This document shows, piece after piece, positions 16,023 to 24,546 of a stretch of DNA of 64,000 bases; position 1 is the stretch's first letter; the number at the start of each line of letters is the position of its first letter. Position numbers and translations under genes: made by a program. The notes below the pieces were generated by a model. It ran no database searches. It was not told the DNA's origin and saw nothing but the letters and a program-made list of their open reading frames with translations. Origin of the DNA: Rhizobium ruizarguesonis (GTDB lineage Bacteria > Pseudomonadota > Alphaproteobacteria > Rhizobiales > Rhizobiaceae); the NCBI RefSeq assembly GCF_012349115.1, contig NZ_PQIG01000067.1, positions 1-64,000 of the forward strand, read 5' to 3'.

Positions 16023-16300
16023 TGGATCACTTCCCTTGGCTTCGTCCTGTTCGAGAACTGGTGGACGAGCATGATGCCCTGCTCAAGCAGCAACTCGGCC
16101 GCCTGCAGATCGCGCGGCGTGAGATCGCCGGATAGTCCGCGAATCGTATTTGCGACGCAGATGGAGTTGGCGACGAAGCGGGTATCGCCCTCACCTTCTG
16201 CTTCCTCGGCCGTTGCTTCCAAAGCGTTGGCGACGGTGTCGAGCAGGCTCGAGCGTTCGATAAGCGTCATGTCGTTCAGGGTTTTGGAAATGCCGTTCAT
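16019..16300 (-). CDS. conserved-looking small protein of unknown function
   Basis: A 93-residue, acidic, probably helical cytoplasmic protein without a motif I recognise. The longest frame is 196 residues, but an AGGAGAT sits 4-5 nt before the ATG at 16300, and the sequence upstream of it looks non-coding. Its C-terminal half (LTPRDLQAAELLLEQGIMLVHQ) is amphipathic. The stop overlaps the end of a RIME-like element. It follows the NUDIX gene in the same direction after about 170 nt. I offer no function. Confidence 0.6.
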   Translation of the reverse strand: MNGISKTLNDMTLIERSSLLDTVANALEATAEEAEGEGDTRFVANSICVANTIRGLSGDLTPRDLQAAELLLEQGIMLVHQFSNRTKPREVIH

Positions 16301-16470
16301 GATTATCTCCTCGCGCGTGCCCAAGGCGGATCGCTGCGCCAATTTCTCCATTTCAGTCACATGGCGGTGACTGTCAGATAGGATTGCTGTCTTCAGAAGC
16401 AACTCATGGCTGCCGCGCACCTCATGCATAAGTGCAGCGAGATGGGGACGGCTCAACGAACTTCGGCCGA

Positions 16471-16935
16471 TCATTCCAGATGCTTCAGGAGACCGGCAAG
16501 TATTGGTCGCTGGCCTTTCAAGAGCTTTATGGCTGCGTCGGCTAGGGAAAACCACCCGGCGCGATCGACCTCCGGAAAGCTTTTTACTTGGCCGGACCGT
16601 GGCGGCCATTCCATTTGAAATTCGGAACTCTGTATCACATTCACGTCCAGTACCGGATCAGCTTCGATCGACCACGCGACAACTATCTTTCCGCCAGGTT
16701 GCCCGTATTCGCCCAACGGGGTGAACCTGCCATCGACCGCTACACCCAGCTCTTCGGCAGTCTCCCTGATTGCCGCCGCGAGCTCATCTTCTCCAGGCTC
16801 GATCAACCCCTTCGGGATCGACCAGGCAGCCTCGTCTTTCCTAGCCCAGAAAGGACCGCCCGGATGGACGAGAAGGACTTCGATGTCCTTGCAAAGGCGC
16901 CGATATATCAGAAGTCCGGCGCTACGGACTACCAT
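16471..16935 (-). CDS. NUDIX hydrolase
   Basis: A 154-residue NUDIX protein with the box GLIEPGEDELAAAIRETAEEL matching G-x5-E-x7-R-E-x2-E-E. The sequence before it (AGLLIYRR, VLLVHPGGPFWARKDEAAWSIPKG) is typical of small proteins that hydrolyse nucleoside diphosphate derivatives. The longest frame opens at 17241, but its first 102 codons overlap a separate short cysteine-rich gene in another frame. The ATG at 16935 lies 13 nt after that gene's stop and gives the usual family N-terminus. The substrate cannot be told. Confidence 0.88.
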   Translation of the reverse strand: MVVRSAGLLIYRRLCKDIEVLLVHPGGPFWARKDEAAWSIPKGLIEPGEDELAAAIRETAEELGVAVDGRFTPLGEYGQPGGKIVVAWSIEADPVLDVNVIQSSEFQMEWPPRSGQVKSFPEVDRAGWFSLADAAIKLLKGQRPILAGLLKHLE

Positions 16936-16948
16936 CGCATTGTGCCCA

Positions 16949-17116
16949 TCACGAGGCCAGGCATTCCTCACAGATGCCGCAGCCGTCATCGTCCATCCAC
17001 CGCCGCCGGCGCTTGCAGCAAAGGCAAGCACGACTGTCGGGCTGTTCTTTTGTGTCTTCCGGTGGAATGATTTCGATCGTCTTGTCGAATAGAGTGTCGG
17101 CCACAAGTTCCGCCAT
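16949..17116 (-). CDS. small six-cysteine protein, putative zinc-binding
   Basis: A 55-residue frame in a different phase from the NUDIX upstream extension, running from an ATG with GGAG 7 nt upstream to a TGA just before the NUDIX start. The C-terminal half has cysteines at 31, 33, 34, 46, 49 and 52 (CLCCKRRRR then DDDGCGICEECLAS), spaced as C-x-C-C-x11-C-x2-C-x2-C, which looks like a metal-binding knuckle. The N-terminal half (about 1-28) is acidic and hydrophilic. The ordered cysteines, binding site and position directly ahead of NUDIX support a real gene. Function unknown; a regulatory or adaptor role is a guess. Confidence 0.6.
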   Translation of the reverse strand: MAELVADTLFDKTIEIIPPEDTKEQPDSRACLCCKRRRRWMDDDGCGICEECLAS

Positions 17117-17350
17117 CTCGCTGCTCCATTAGTCTGTTCTAAATAAGATAGGAGCGGCGATCGATACCGGCAAGCTCTCGACGACGTCAGGCGGTTCAAT
17201 GAAAGGGTCACTTCGACGCCGGTCAGAGCGGCAAGTGGCATGCCGAACCACGTTCGGCGATCTCAACATCCAACGCTGGGCCTTCTTGCGACAAGTGTTA
17301 TAGTTAAATTTCGGTCGTCCCCCTAGACGATACGACAAAGGAATTATTCC

Positions 17351-18031
17351 ATGGGAGACCAGAAACGCCCGCTGCAACCAGGAGAAACCGCCCCCGCATT
17401 CGCACTACCCACGGCCAACTTCGAGGGAACGGTCTCTTTCGCCGACTTGAGCGGTCGCCCGTTCGTGATCGGGTTCTTTCGCGGGCTGCACTGTCCGTTC
17501 TGCCGGCGCCAGTTAGAACAGCTTGCCAGCGTACAGCCGACCCTGCGTGCCGCCGGGGTGGAGACCGTGGCTGTTATCAACACGCCGGTGGAACGTGCGC
17601 GCCTGTATTTCCGCCACCGGCCGACGCCGATAACGCTTCTGTGTGACCCGGACTGCCGCACGCATCAGGCTTACGGTGTGCCGCATGGCGAGTTCCTGCC
17701 CGAAGGGAGCTGCGAGCAGCCCGAATGGCCCTATGGTGCAACGATGGCGCAGTTTCAGGCGGCACGTATCAACCCCACTGGCGAGCTGCCGGAACCGCTG
17801 CACCCCATGGAAGCCAACACGGTCCTCAACGCCAAGGACGGCTTCGAGCTTGACGAAGCCGATAATGCGATCTTCGCGAACCACGCTACCCAGCTCGTCG
17901 GGCACTTCCTGGTCAATGCGAACGGCACCATCGGCTGGGCACAAATCGAGGCGCTCGACGGACCGAACAGCCTCTCCATCTTCCCGACCGCGGCGGAGAT
18001 CATCGCCGCTGCTGGCAGCCTTGGACGCTGA
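17351..18031 (+). CDS. peroxiredoxin-like (AhpC/TSA family) protein
   Basis: A 226-residue thioredoxin-fold protein. The active site RGLHCPFCRRQ has Cys48 and Cys51 where peroxiredoxins carry the peroxidatic cysteine, preceded by GRPFVIGFF. The C-x-x-C spacing resembles the peroxiredoxin-like/redoxin group and could support thiol-disulfide exchange as well as peroxide reduction. AAAGGA lies upstream of the ATG. There is no signal peptide, so it should be cytoplasmic. It is convergent with the ABC ATPase gene at 18090 and divergent from the small cysteine protein. Confidence 0.85.
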   Translation: MGDQKRPLQPGETAPAFALPTANFEGTVSFADLSGRPFVIGFFRGLHCPFCRRQLEQLASVQPTLRAAGVETVAVINTPVERARLYFRHRPTPITLLCDPDCRTHQAYGVPHGEFLPEGSCEQPEWPYGATMAQFQAARINPTGELPEPLHPMEANTVLNAKDGFELDEADNAIFANHATQLVGHFLVNANGTIGWAQIEALDGPNSLSIFPTAAEIIAAAGSLGR

Positions 18032-18089
18032 CCTGCAGCGAACCCGTCCGCCAGCGTTGGCGAACTCGTCAGTCCGGAAAATCATCAGG

Positions 18090-19160
18090 TTAGACGGACC
18101 TCAACCGCTTTTCGGTTTTCGCGTCGAACAGATGCAGTTTGCTAAGGTCTGGGGCAATGACGATCTGGTCGCCGGTGCGGAGATCAAGGCGCTCTCTTAC
18201 CGTCGCAACGAGCTGATCGGCGCCGAACTTCGTGGTTACCTGGATCTCGGCACCAGTAGGCTCGACGAGGACGACCTCAGCGGCAACAGGTCCTTGTCCG
18301 ATTGTAAGATGCTCAGGGCGAATGCCGTAAATGAGCCGTGCGCCGCGGTCCAATGACGCTACTTCGGGCAGCGGTAATCTATCTCCGCCGTCCGTGATCA
18401 ACTCCAGCGGTCCCGACGTGCTGACCTGCCCTCGAATAAGGTTCATCGCCGGCGAACCGATGAAGCCCGCCACGAAAAGGTTTGCCGGCCGGTCGTAGAG
18501 ATCGAGCGGCGAGCCTATCTGCTCGACGAAGCCATCCCGCATCACAACAATCCGATCGGCCATCGTCATGGCCTCGATCTGATCGTGGGTGACGTAAATG
18601 GTCGTTGTCTTCAGTCGCTGATGCAGTTGCTTGATTTCCGAACGCATCTGGACACGCAGCTTCGCGTCCAGGTTCGACAATGGTTCGTCAAACAGGAAGA
18701 CCTGCGGATTTCTGACGATGGCACGGCCCATCGCCACGCGTTGCCGTTGGCCACCGGACAGATTTCTCGGATATCTGTCGAGCAGATGCTCGAGCCCCAG
18801 AATTTCAGCGGCCTCTCGAACACGCTGCTTGGTCTGTGCTTTGGGTGCTTTCGCCAGCTTCAGCGAAAAACCCATATTCGCCTCGACGGTCAGATGGGGG
18901 TAGAGCGCATAGGACTGGAAAACCATCGCGATATCGCGTTCTTTTGGCGCGACATTGTTCACGACCTTGCTGCCGATCGATATCCGGCCAGCTGAAATCT
19001 CTTCGAGGCCGGCGATCATCCGCAACAATGTCGACTTCCCGCAGCCGGACGGACCGACCAGGATCACGAATTCGCCGTCTTGGATATCAATATCCACCCC
19101 ATGCAGAACCTCGAAGTGACCGTAGCTCTTGCGGGCATTCGCCACACTTACTGACGCCAT
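18090..19160 (-). CDS. sugar ABC transporter ATPase (MsmK/UgpC class)
   Basis: A 356-residue ATPase of the CUT1 class, with Walker A GPSGCGKST, signature LSGGQRQRVAMGRA, Walker B VFLFDEPLSNLD and switch His in VTHDQIEA, followed by a C-terminal TOBE/MalK-like regulatory domain (about 240-356). Met42 of the longest frame is the start, with GGAGAAAG upstream. It is the last gene of the DeoR-led operon, 67 nt after the GatZ-like gene, and energises the MalF/MalG-like permeases at 21488-23262. Confidence 0.94.
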   Translation of the reverse strand: MASVSVANARKSYGHFEVLHGVDIDIQDGEFVILVGPSGCGKSTLLRMIAGLEEISAGRISIGSKVVNNVAPKERDIAMVFQSYALYPHLTVEANMGFSLKLAKAPKAQTKQRVREAAEILGLEHLLDRYPRNLSGGQRQRVAMGRAIVRNPQVFLFDEPLSNLDAKLRVQMRSEIKQLHQRLKTTTIYVTHDQIEAMTMADRIVVMRDGFVEQIGSPLDLYDRPANLFVAGFIGSPAMNLIRGQVSTSGPLELITDGGDRLPLPEVASLDRGARLIYGIRPEHLTIGQGPVAAEVVLVEPTGAEIQVTTKFGADQLVATVRERLDLRTGDQIVIAPDLSKLHLFDAKTEKRLRSV

Positions 19161-19227
19161 AACTTTCTCCGGCTGAATGTTGATATCTTCGGGATGCAGC
19201 CGCTCGTCTGACACGGCTGTCGATTGC

Positions 19228-20526
19228 TCATCGGTTTGCCGTGGCGCCTGAATAAGGTGCCAATGCCGTGTCGATCGCAGCAAGGCAGAGCTCGCGGGCC
19301 TTCGGAGCGACCCGCTTTGACACCACGTCAGAATAGAGTCGGCCGAGATATTGGCTGATCAGAGTTTCGGGAATTTCATCGGGAAGCCGGCGGAACAATT
19401 CGCCGACCGCGGCGGATGCGCGAGGATCCGGCCAGTAATAGCGAATTCGATCACTATAGCTGAAATGCCGTTGCAGTCGCTCCTCATCCGGACTGCCGCC
19501 ATAGTGGGCCGCCCAGCTTGCCGGTTGCTCGACCATGATCTTTTCCATGGTCGTCACCAGTCCGGTTCGCGGTGTCCTGCCTGCAAGCACATCAGCGATC
19601 GCATCGAGACCGTACAGCGCTTCGCGCAGCGCGAAAGTCAGTCCTGGTCCGACCTTGAGGATTGCAAAGCCGTCGTCAACGAGAGCAGACAAGGCTTCGG
19701 CCGGTTGGTAGTCGGTAGAATGTGCTTCGAAAACCAAACCCGGCATGTCGTCCAGCGAACGAATAAGGCTCTTGGCCCGTTCAGGCTTGTAAAGCGCCAC
19801 GTCCGTGTTGCCAAATTCCACACCCGGCTGAACCACGATTCCAATGACCCGCTCCATCGCCGACGCCAAACCTGCTTTGGCAAACGACGCCCGGTGAACC
19901 GCCAGGGTTTTCATCGCCGCATCGGCCCGGGTGATTTCGATTTCTTCGAGTGCGTGCGTTGCGCCACCCGGAGGCGGCACCTCGGTTCCGATGATATAGA
20001 CCGGCGGACGACGGCCTGAACGAAGAGCGGCCTCTTCCGCGGCCTTTGCCAATCGAGCGGCCCGCGACGCGGTCAATTCGTCATCGAGCGCCATTGGTTC
20101 ACCGGCACAGCCCATCGACGTGTCCAGGTGAATCTTTTCGAACCCTGCCTCGACATAGGCCGTCACCATAGCCATGGCGCGCAGCATTGCCTCCTCGGCC
20201 GCCAACGTCCTCCATGGGTTGGGGCCGAGGTGATCGCCTCCCAGGATGATGCGTTCGGCTGGAAAACCAGTCGCTGCGGCGACGTCCTCGATAAACCGGC
20301 GAAAGTCGACCGGCGTCATCGCGGTATAGCCGCCCTCCTGATTGACCTGATTGCAGGTGGCTTCGATGAAAACCGCCCGGTGCTCCATGCCGGCACGCAG
20401 AAGGGCTGCCTCAATGACCAGCGGATGAGCCGAGCAGACCGAAGTGACGCCATGGGGAAAAGGCAGGTTTCGGGCACCGAAAAGCTTTCGCAGCGCGATC
20501 TGCCGGTTCTCTTCGATCCTCGTCAT
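19228..20526 (-). CDS. gatZ: GatZ/KbaZ-like protein (tagatose-bisphosphate aldolase accessory subunit family; possible tagatose-6-phosphate 4-epimerase)
   Basis: A 432-residue TIM-barrel protein of the GatZ/KbaZ family, with HGVTSVCSAHP near the N-terminus, FIEATCNQVNQEGGYT, ILGGDHLGPNPW, HLDTSMGCAG and YIIGTEVPPPGG. In enterobacteria GatZ supports the class II aldolase GatY. No GatY/KbaY and no tagatose-6-phosphate kinase is present in this window. GatZ homologues in Agrobacterium have been reported, as I recall, to epimerise tagatose-6-phosphate to fructose-6-phosphate, and that fits better here. Its ATG overlaps the stop of the SIS-domain gene (ATGA), so the two are translationally coupled and probably act in sequence. 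Confidence 0.88.
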   Translation of the reverse strand: MTRIEENRQIALRKLFGARNLPFPHGVTSVCSAHPLVIEAALLRAGMEHRAVFIEATCNQVNQEGGYTAMTPVDFRRFIEDVAAATGFPAERIILGGDHLGPNPWRTLAAEEAMLRAMAMVTAYVEAGFEKIHLDTSMGCAGEPMALDDELTASRAARLAKAAEEAALRSGRRPPVYIIGTEVPPPGGATHALEEIEITRADAAMKTLAVHRASFAKAGLASAMERVIGIVVQPGVEFGNTDVALYKPERAKSLIRSLDDMPGLVFEAHSTDYQPAEALSALVDDGFAILKVGPGLTFALREALYGLDAIADVLAGRTPRTGLVTTMEKIMVEQPASWAAHYGGSPDEERLQRHFSYSDRIRYYWPDPRASAAVGELFRRLPDEIPETLISQYLGRLYSDVVSKRVAPKARELCLAAIDTALAPYSGATANR

Positions 20527-21476
20527 GCGAGCGTCACAACCTTCGTCAGGTGACGGGGAGAGACCGTATCGATTTGCCGAGCCTGCGCGGCCCGTTCGCC
20601 GAGGACCTGCAGCGCCGGAAGGACAACGAGACCCGCAAGCGACAGATCGACATCGACGGCGAGTTCGAGATCGCCTGGACCACCTACACCGATGACGACC
20701 GCGCCTTTTTCTCTCAGTTCTCCCACCAGTTTCGTCTCCGCTTCCCTCTGGTCGGAGCTGTACAGCATGACCGCAACCGTCTTCCCGTCAACGAGGCTGA
20801 TCGGCCCATGCCGGTATTCCAGCGGGTGGAAGGCCTGGGTCATGATCTGGCTCATTTCCATGAGCTTCAGCGCTCCCTCCAGGGCAACGCCGAAGAGCGG
20901 CCCGCCACCGAGGAAGACGAAGTGCGACCGGTCCGCGATAATTCCAGGAAGCGCGGCATCAAGAGCGCTCGCGAGCTTGCGGGCCGAATTCACGACCGAG
21001 GCAGGAACCTTCTGCCCGATCATCTGCAAACCGAGAAGGACCATGAGGCTCGCCGATACCGTCATGACGATACCTTCGTCCGGATGGGTTTCGGCAGCGA
21101 TCATCCGATCGCAATTTTTCGCGAGAGAGCTTTCCGGTTCGACGGTTATCGCCGTCACGAAAGCGCCGGCGGCCCGGCTTGCCTTTGCCGCGGCAACTGT
21201 CTCCGTCGTCTCGCCGCTGCGGGAAAGCGCGACGACGTGCGTGTTACGCCACTCCGGCCAGAAGGCCGACGGCCGGTTTTGCCATTCGGCACCGGGAACC
21301 GCGATTGCCTTGCGACCGGCCATATTCGAATAGGATGCTAGCGCAAGCGCCAGATTGAAGGAGGTGCCGCAGCCGACGAAGACGAGCAGCTCCGCGCTAT
21401 CGATAGCTGAATTCGAGCCGATCGCCTTCTCCCAGTAGGGAAATTGCTCGAAAATGACTTTTTCGGTCGTGTTCAT
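20523..21476 (-). CDS. SIS-domain sugar isomerase/deaminase (AgaS/GlmS-C-like)
   Basis: A 317-residue protein with two SIS phosphosugar-binding domains. It has VGCGTSFNLALALASYS and SRSGETTETV in the first, and GGGPLFGVALEGALKLME plus HPLEYRHGP in the second; the Glu in LEYRHGP is a conserved catalytic position in this family. Such proteins interconvert amino-sugar phosphates and keto-sugar phosphates. In the order kinase-SIS-GatZ, a galactosamine-6-phosphate to tagatose-6-phosphate deaminase is the best guess. GGAG lies before the ATG at 21476. The longer frame to 22373 only crosses the permease gene. The glutaminase half of GlmS is absent. Confidence 0.9.
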   Translation of the reverse strand: MNTTEKVIFEQFPYWEKAIGSNSAIDSAELLVFVGCGTSFNLALALASYSNMAGRKAIAVPGAEWQNRPSAFWPEWRNTHVVALSRSGETTETVAAAKASRAAGAFVTAITVEPESSLAKNCDRMIAAETHPDEGIVMTVSASLMVLLGLQMIGQKVPASVVNSARKLASALDAALPGIIADRSHFVFLGGGPLFGVALEGALKLMEMSQIMTQAFHPLEYRHGPISLVDGKTVAVMLYSSDQREAETKLVGELREKGAVVIGVGGPGDLELAVDVDLSLAGLVVLPALQVLGERAAQARQIDTVSPRHLTKVVTLA

Positions 21477-21487
21477 GAAGTCTCCGA

Positions 21488-22345
21488 TTATTTGACTGAA
21501 CCAGCCAACAGGCCGCTGACGAGGTAACGGTTGAGGAAAATGACGACGAGAGCGGGGATGACGATGGCGATCGAGCCGCTCGCGGTGATGAGCCCGTAGT
21601 CGATGAAGTTCTTCGTTACGAATTCCGGGATCAGAACCGTTAGGGGCTTCGTCGCCTGCGGCGAAAAAATGAGCGGCACGAGATACTGTCCCCAGGCGCC
21701 AAGGAAGGTGAGGATCGCCGCTGCCGTCAGACCCGGTCCGGCCAGCGGCAGGACGATATTGAAGAAGATGTAGAGCCGGCCGGCTCCGTCGAGTTGCGCC
21801 GCCTCTTCCAGTGCGATCGGAAGAGCTTCGAACACGCTCCGCAGCAGCCATAGCGACAGGGGCAGGAAGGCCGAGACATAGATCAGCGAGACGCCCACAT
21901 AGGTATCGACGAGATGCAGCTTGATCATGATCTGATAGAGCGGGATCAAAACTGCGTAAGCGGGAATAGCCAGTGTCGCGACGACGGCGATAAAAAGCAC
22001 TTTCCGGCCAGGAAACTGAAGCCTGGTGAACGCGTAAGCTCCAAGAGAGGATATCGCGACGCAAAGCAGCGTGGCAGCGATTGAGGTCACCACGCTGTTG
22101 AGCAACGCGGCCCGGAACTGTTTGAACACCTCCACACCTCCGATCCGCGCAATATTGATGCCAAGCAGCCGCGAGTAGTGGTCCAGCGTAAAGTGCTGCG
22201 GGAAGAAGTTGATCGGTCGGGTCGAGAAGTCGTCGCTTGGAGTAACCGAACTCGCGATGGTCCAGTAGATCGGCCCTAAAGACCAGATCAACAGGACGAC
22301 GACACCGGCCCAAATCATCATTCGATAGGCAATAGTGGATTTCAT
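21488..22345 (-). CDS. sugar ABC transporter permease, MalG class
   Basis: A 285-residue inner-membrane permease of the CUT1 family. It starts with a membrane helix (MMIWAGVVVLLIWSLGPIYW), and the BPD_transp_1 domain with about six helices includes the EAA loop LEEAAQLDGAGRLYIFFNIVLPLAGPG. Its ATG shares one base with the stop of the MalF-class gene (TGATG), and 11 nt separate its stop from the SIS gene. It pairs with the upstream permease. Confidence 0.94.
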   Translation of the reverse strand: MKSTIAYRMMIWAGVVVLLIWSLGPIYWTIASSVTPSDDFSTRPINFFPQHFTLDHYSRLLGINIARIGGVEVFKQFRAALLNSVVTSIAATLLCVAISSLGAYAFTRLQFPGRKVLFIAVVATLAIPAYAVLIPLYQIMIKLHLVDTYVGVSLIYVSAFLPLSLWLLRSVFEALPIALEEAAQLDGAGRLYIFFNIVLPLAGPGLTAAAILTFLGAWGQYLVPLIFSPQATKPLTVLIPEFVTKNFIDYGLITASGSIAIVIPALVVIFLNRYLVSGLLAGSVK

Positions 22346-23262
22346 CAGTCGAACCGTGTGTTGCGGTAGACACGAAGGACGTAGACCAGCGAAATCAGCA
22401 AAGACACGAGAGTGATCACGACCGACAGCGCCATGCCATACGAGAAGCGGAGATTCTGGAAAGTTTCGAGGTAGATCTGGACGAGCACCGGTCGGGTCTC
22501 GAGGCTGGCACCCGCCAGAACCCAGGCCTCGTCGAAAAGATTGAAAGCATTCACGGTTGCGTTGGTCATGGCGACAGCGATCGCACTGCGAACCAGCGGA
22601 AGGGTTACCAATGTGAACATCTGAACGCGCGTGGCTCCATCGATCCGCGCAGCCTCATAGAGATGGGCAGGGATACTCTGCATCGCCGCAAGGACGATGA
22701 CGATCGTCAAAGGCATCATGCGCCAGACGTGGACAATTGTTACGGCGACGATGGCGCTGGTGCGATCGTTGAACCAGACGTGATTTTCGAAGGGCAGCCC
22801 GAGCGCCGAAAGAATGCCGTTCAACAGACCCGCGCCAGGTTGATAAATCCAAAGCCAAATGACCGAGTTCACAACGCCGGGCAGCGCCCAGGGCAAGATC
22901 ACTGCTGCGAGGACCCACTGCCGCCCGACCTTGATCTGATTGATGAGAGCGGCGGCAAGAACGCCGAACACGGTTTCGGCGACGACGGCCAGAACAACAT
23001 ACATGAGCGTGTTGCTCCAGGTCGTCGCGAGCTGGCCATCCGATAGCATTCGGCTGTAGTTCTCCAGACCGACGAATGGAGTGCCGGCCTGCATGGGGTT
23101 GACCCTGTGCAGGCTGTCCCAGACGGTTCTTCCCATCGGGTAGAAGACCAAAGCTGCCATCGTGATAACGATGGGCGACACCAACAGCAAGCCGAGCGTA
23201 GCGTCGGCGTTGAAGCCGACCCCACGCTTGCTCCTGGCCCCTTCGGACACCAAAGCAGTCAT
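22345..23262 (-). CDS. sugar ABC transporter permease, MalF class
   Basis: A 305-residue inner-membrane permease. After a basic N-terminus come helix LLLVSPIVITMAALVFYP, a periplasmic loop with YSRMLSDGQLATTWSNTL, then five more helices with the EAA loop LYEAARIDGATRVQMFTLVTLPLV. Its ATG overlaps the stop of the binding-protein gene by 4 nt (ATGA). Together with 21488-22345 it forms the channel of the importer. Confidence 0.94.
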   Translation of the reverse strand: MTALVSEGARSKRGVGFNADATLGLLLVSPIVITMAALVFYPMGRTVWDSLHRVNPMQAGTPFVGLENYSRMLSDGQLATTWSNTLMYVVLAVVAETVFGVLAAALINQIKVGRQWVLAAVILPWALPGVVNSVIWLWIYQPGAGLLNGILSALGLPFENHVWFNDRTSAIVAVTIVHVWRMMPLTIVIVLAAMQSIPAHLYEAARIDGATRVQMFTLVTLPLVRSAIAVAMTNATVNAFNLFDEAWVLAGASLETRPVLVQIYLETFQNLRFSYGMALSVVITLVSLLISLVYVLRVYRNTRFD

Positions 23263-24515
23263 TGCGCCATTGCCTGCTTGGCGGCGGCAGCGATAGCCTC
23301 CATCGCCTGGTCGACGCTCATCTGTCCCTTGGCAGCGCTATTGATTGCTGTGTTTACGCCGCTGGAAAATTGCGGATACCAAGGCGGCGTGCCTTGCGGG
23401 AACAGCGGCTCAACGGTTTTGGACTGCGCCACCAGAGCGTCGCCGCTGTTCAGCTTTCCGGACTCGTTGAGTTCGGAAAGCGCCGACGTGCGTGTCGGCA
23501 GGAAGCCGTTCACGGCATTCTTCTTCTGGAAGTCCTTGCTGGTGAACCATTTGACGAAAGCGATCGCCGCCTCCTTGTTGGGAGAGACATTTGGAATAGC
23601 CAGCGCTTCCGGAAGGCCGAAGCTGCGCGTTTCACCGCTCGCCGTCGGCACAAGGATCGCTTCTACCTGGCCGGCGACTTTCGACTGCTTGGGGTCGTTC
23701 ATCTGGCCGAGACGACCGGGCTCTCCGGAGATCATGATGCTGGTGATGCCCTGCCCGAACATGCTCTCATTGATCTGGCTGTCTTTCAGGCCGGTAGACG
23801 CCGGATCGACCAGCCCTTCCTTGAGGAGCATCAGCTCGAAAGCAAGCGCCTTGTAACCAGCCGAATCCGGCGAGGTGAACAGCGGATTGAAGTCCTTGTC
23901 GAAGAGTTCGCCACCAAACGCCTTGGTCAGCAAATACCAGCTCGTTGACGCGCCTTCGGTTGCCGAAACCGGCAGGCCGATCGGATACTCGACAATGCCC
24001 TTTTCCTTGATTTTCTTGGCGGCAGCGACCAGGCCGTCCAATGTTTTCGGCATCTCGGTGATGCCTGCATCCGCGAAATGCTTCTTGTTGACGAGCATCA
24101 CCCGGAAGTCGTTGGTGTAGGGAATTCCCAATAACTTGCCGTCGACCGTGAAGATCTTGGCAACGCCGATATCTTTCACCGTGTCGGCGTCGATGACGTC
24201 GTCAAGCGGCATATACCAGCCGGCCGCGCTGAACTGACCGGTCCAGGACCAATCGAACTCGGTCACGTCAGCTGGCGCTGTCCCGGCAACCAAGGCTGTC
24301 ACCAGCTTCGGGCGGATGTCGTCCCAAGACAGGGTCTGCAGGTCGACGTGAATGCCGGTTTCGGCCTCGAAGTCAGAGGCGATGTTCGGTCCCTGCGGCG
24401 ATGGCATGAGCACCGTGATCGACTGACCGGCAAGCGGCTTGGCGTCCTGGCCAAGAGCGGGTGCGGCGATTGCCAAGGCCGCTGATGCAAGTAGAGGCAA
24501 GATCAATTTATGCAT
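23259..24515 (-). CDS. sugar ABC transporter substrate-binding protein (extracellular family 1)
   Basis: A 418-residue periplasmic binding protein. The signal peptide MHKLILPLLASAALAIAAPA with probable cleavage near ALG-QD starts at the chosen ATG, which has AAGGA about 7 nt upstream; the longer frame to 24809 is not credible. The mature part shows the family-1 segments FEAETGIHVDLQTLSWDD and TEFDWSWTGQFSAAGWYMPLDD. It lies 31 nt after the BadF-type kinase gene. By context the ligand is an amino sugar or hexose derivative. Confidence 0.93.
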   Translation of the reverse strand: MHKLILPLLASAALAIAAPALGQDAKPLAGQSITVLMPSPQGPNIASDFEAETGIHVDLQTLSWDDIRPKLVTALVAGTAPADVTEFDWSWTGQFSAAGWYMPLDDVIDADTVKDIGVAKIFTVDGKLLGIPYTNDFRVMLVNKKHFADAGITEMPKTLDGLVAAAKKIKEKGIVEYPIGLPVSATEGASTSWYLLTKAFGGELFDKDFNPLFTSPDSAGYKALAFELMLLKEGLVDPASTGLKDSQINESMFGQGITSIMISGEPGRLGQMNDPKQSKVAGQVEAILVPTASGETRSFGLPEALAIPNVSPNKEAAIAFVKWFTSKDFQKKNAVNGFLPTRTSALSELNESGKLNSGDALVAQSKTVEPLFPQGTPPWYPQFSSGVNTAINSAAKGQMSVDQAMEAIAAAAKQAMAQ

Positions 24516-24546
24516 GTTCCCATCCTTCATTATTCTTGAGCTCAAT

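Noticed and set aside
17129..17377. An 82-codon minus-strand frame ahead of the cysteine-rich gene
   Set aside because: It overlaps the upstream region of the peroxiredoxin gene, has no ribosome binding site and unlikely composition.
18032..18089. Small hairpin CGCCAGCGTTGGCG between the convergent peroxiredoxin and ABC ATPase genes
   Set aside because: The stem is only 5 bp and no T-run follows on either strand, so I do not call it a terminator.
21477..22373. Upstream extension of the SIS-domain frame over the MalG-class permease
   Set aside because: The permease occupies this DNA in another frame, with helices and an EAA loop. The SIS gene has its own GGAG and ATG at 21476.
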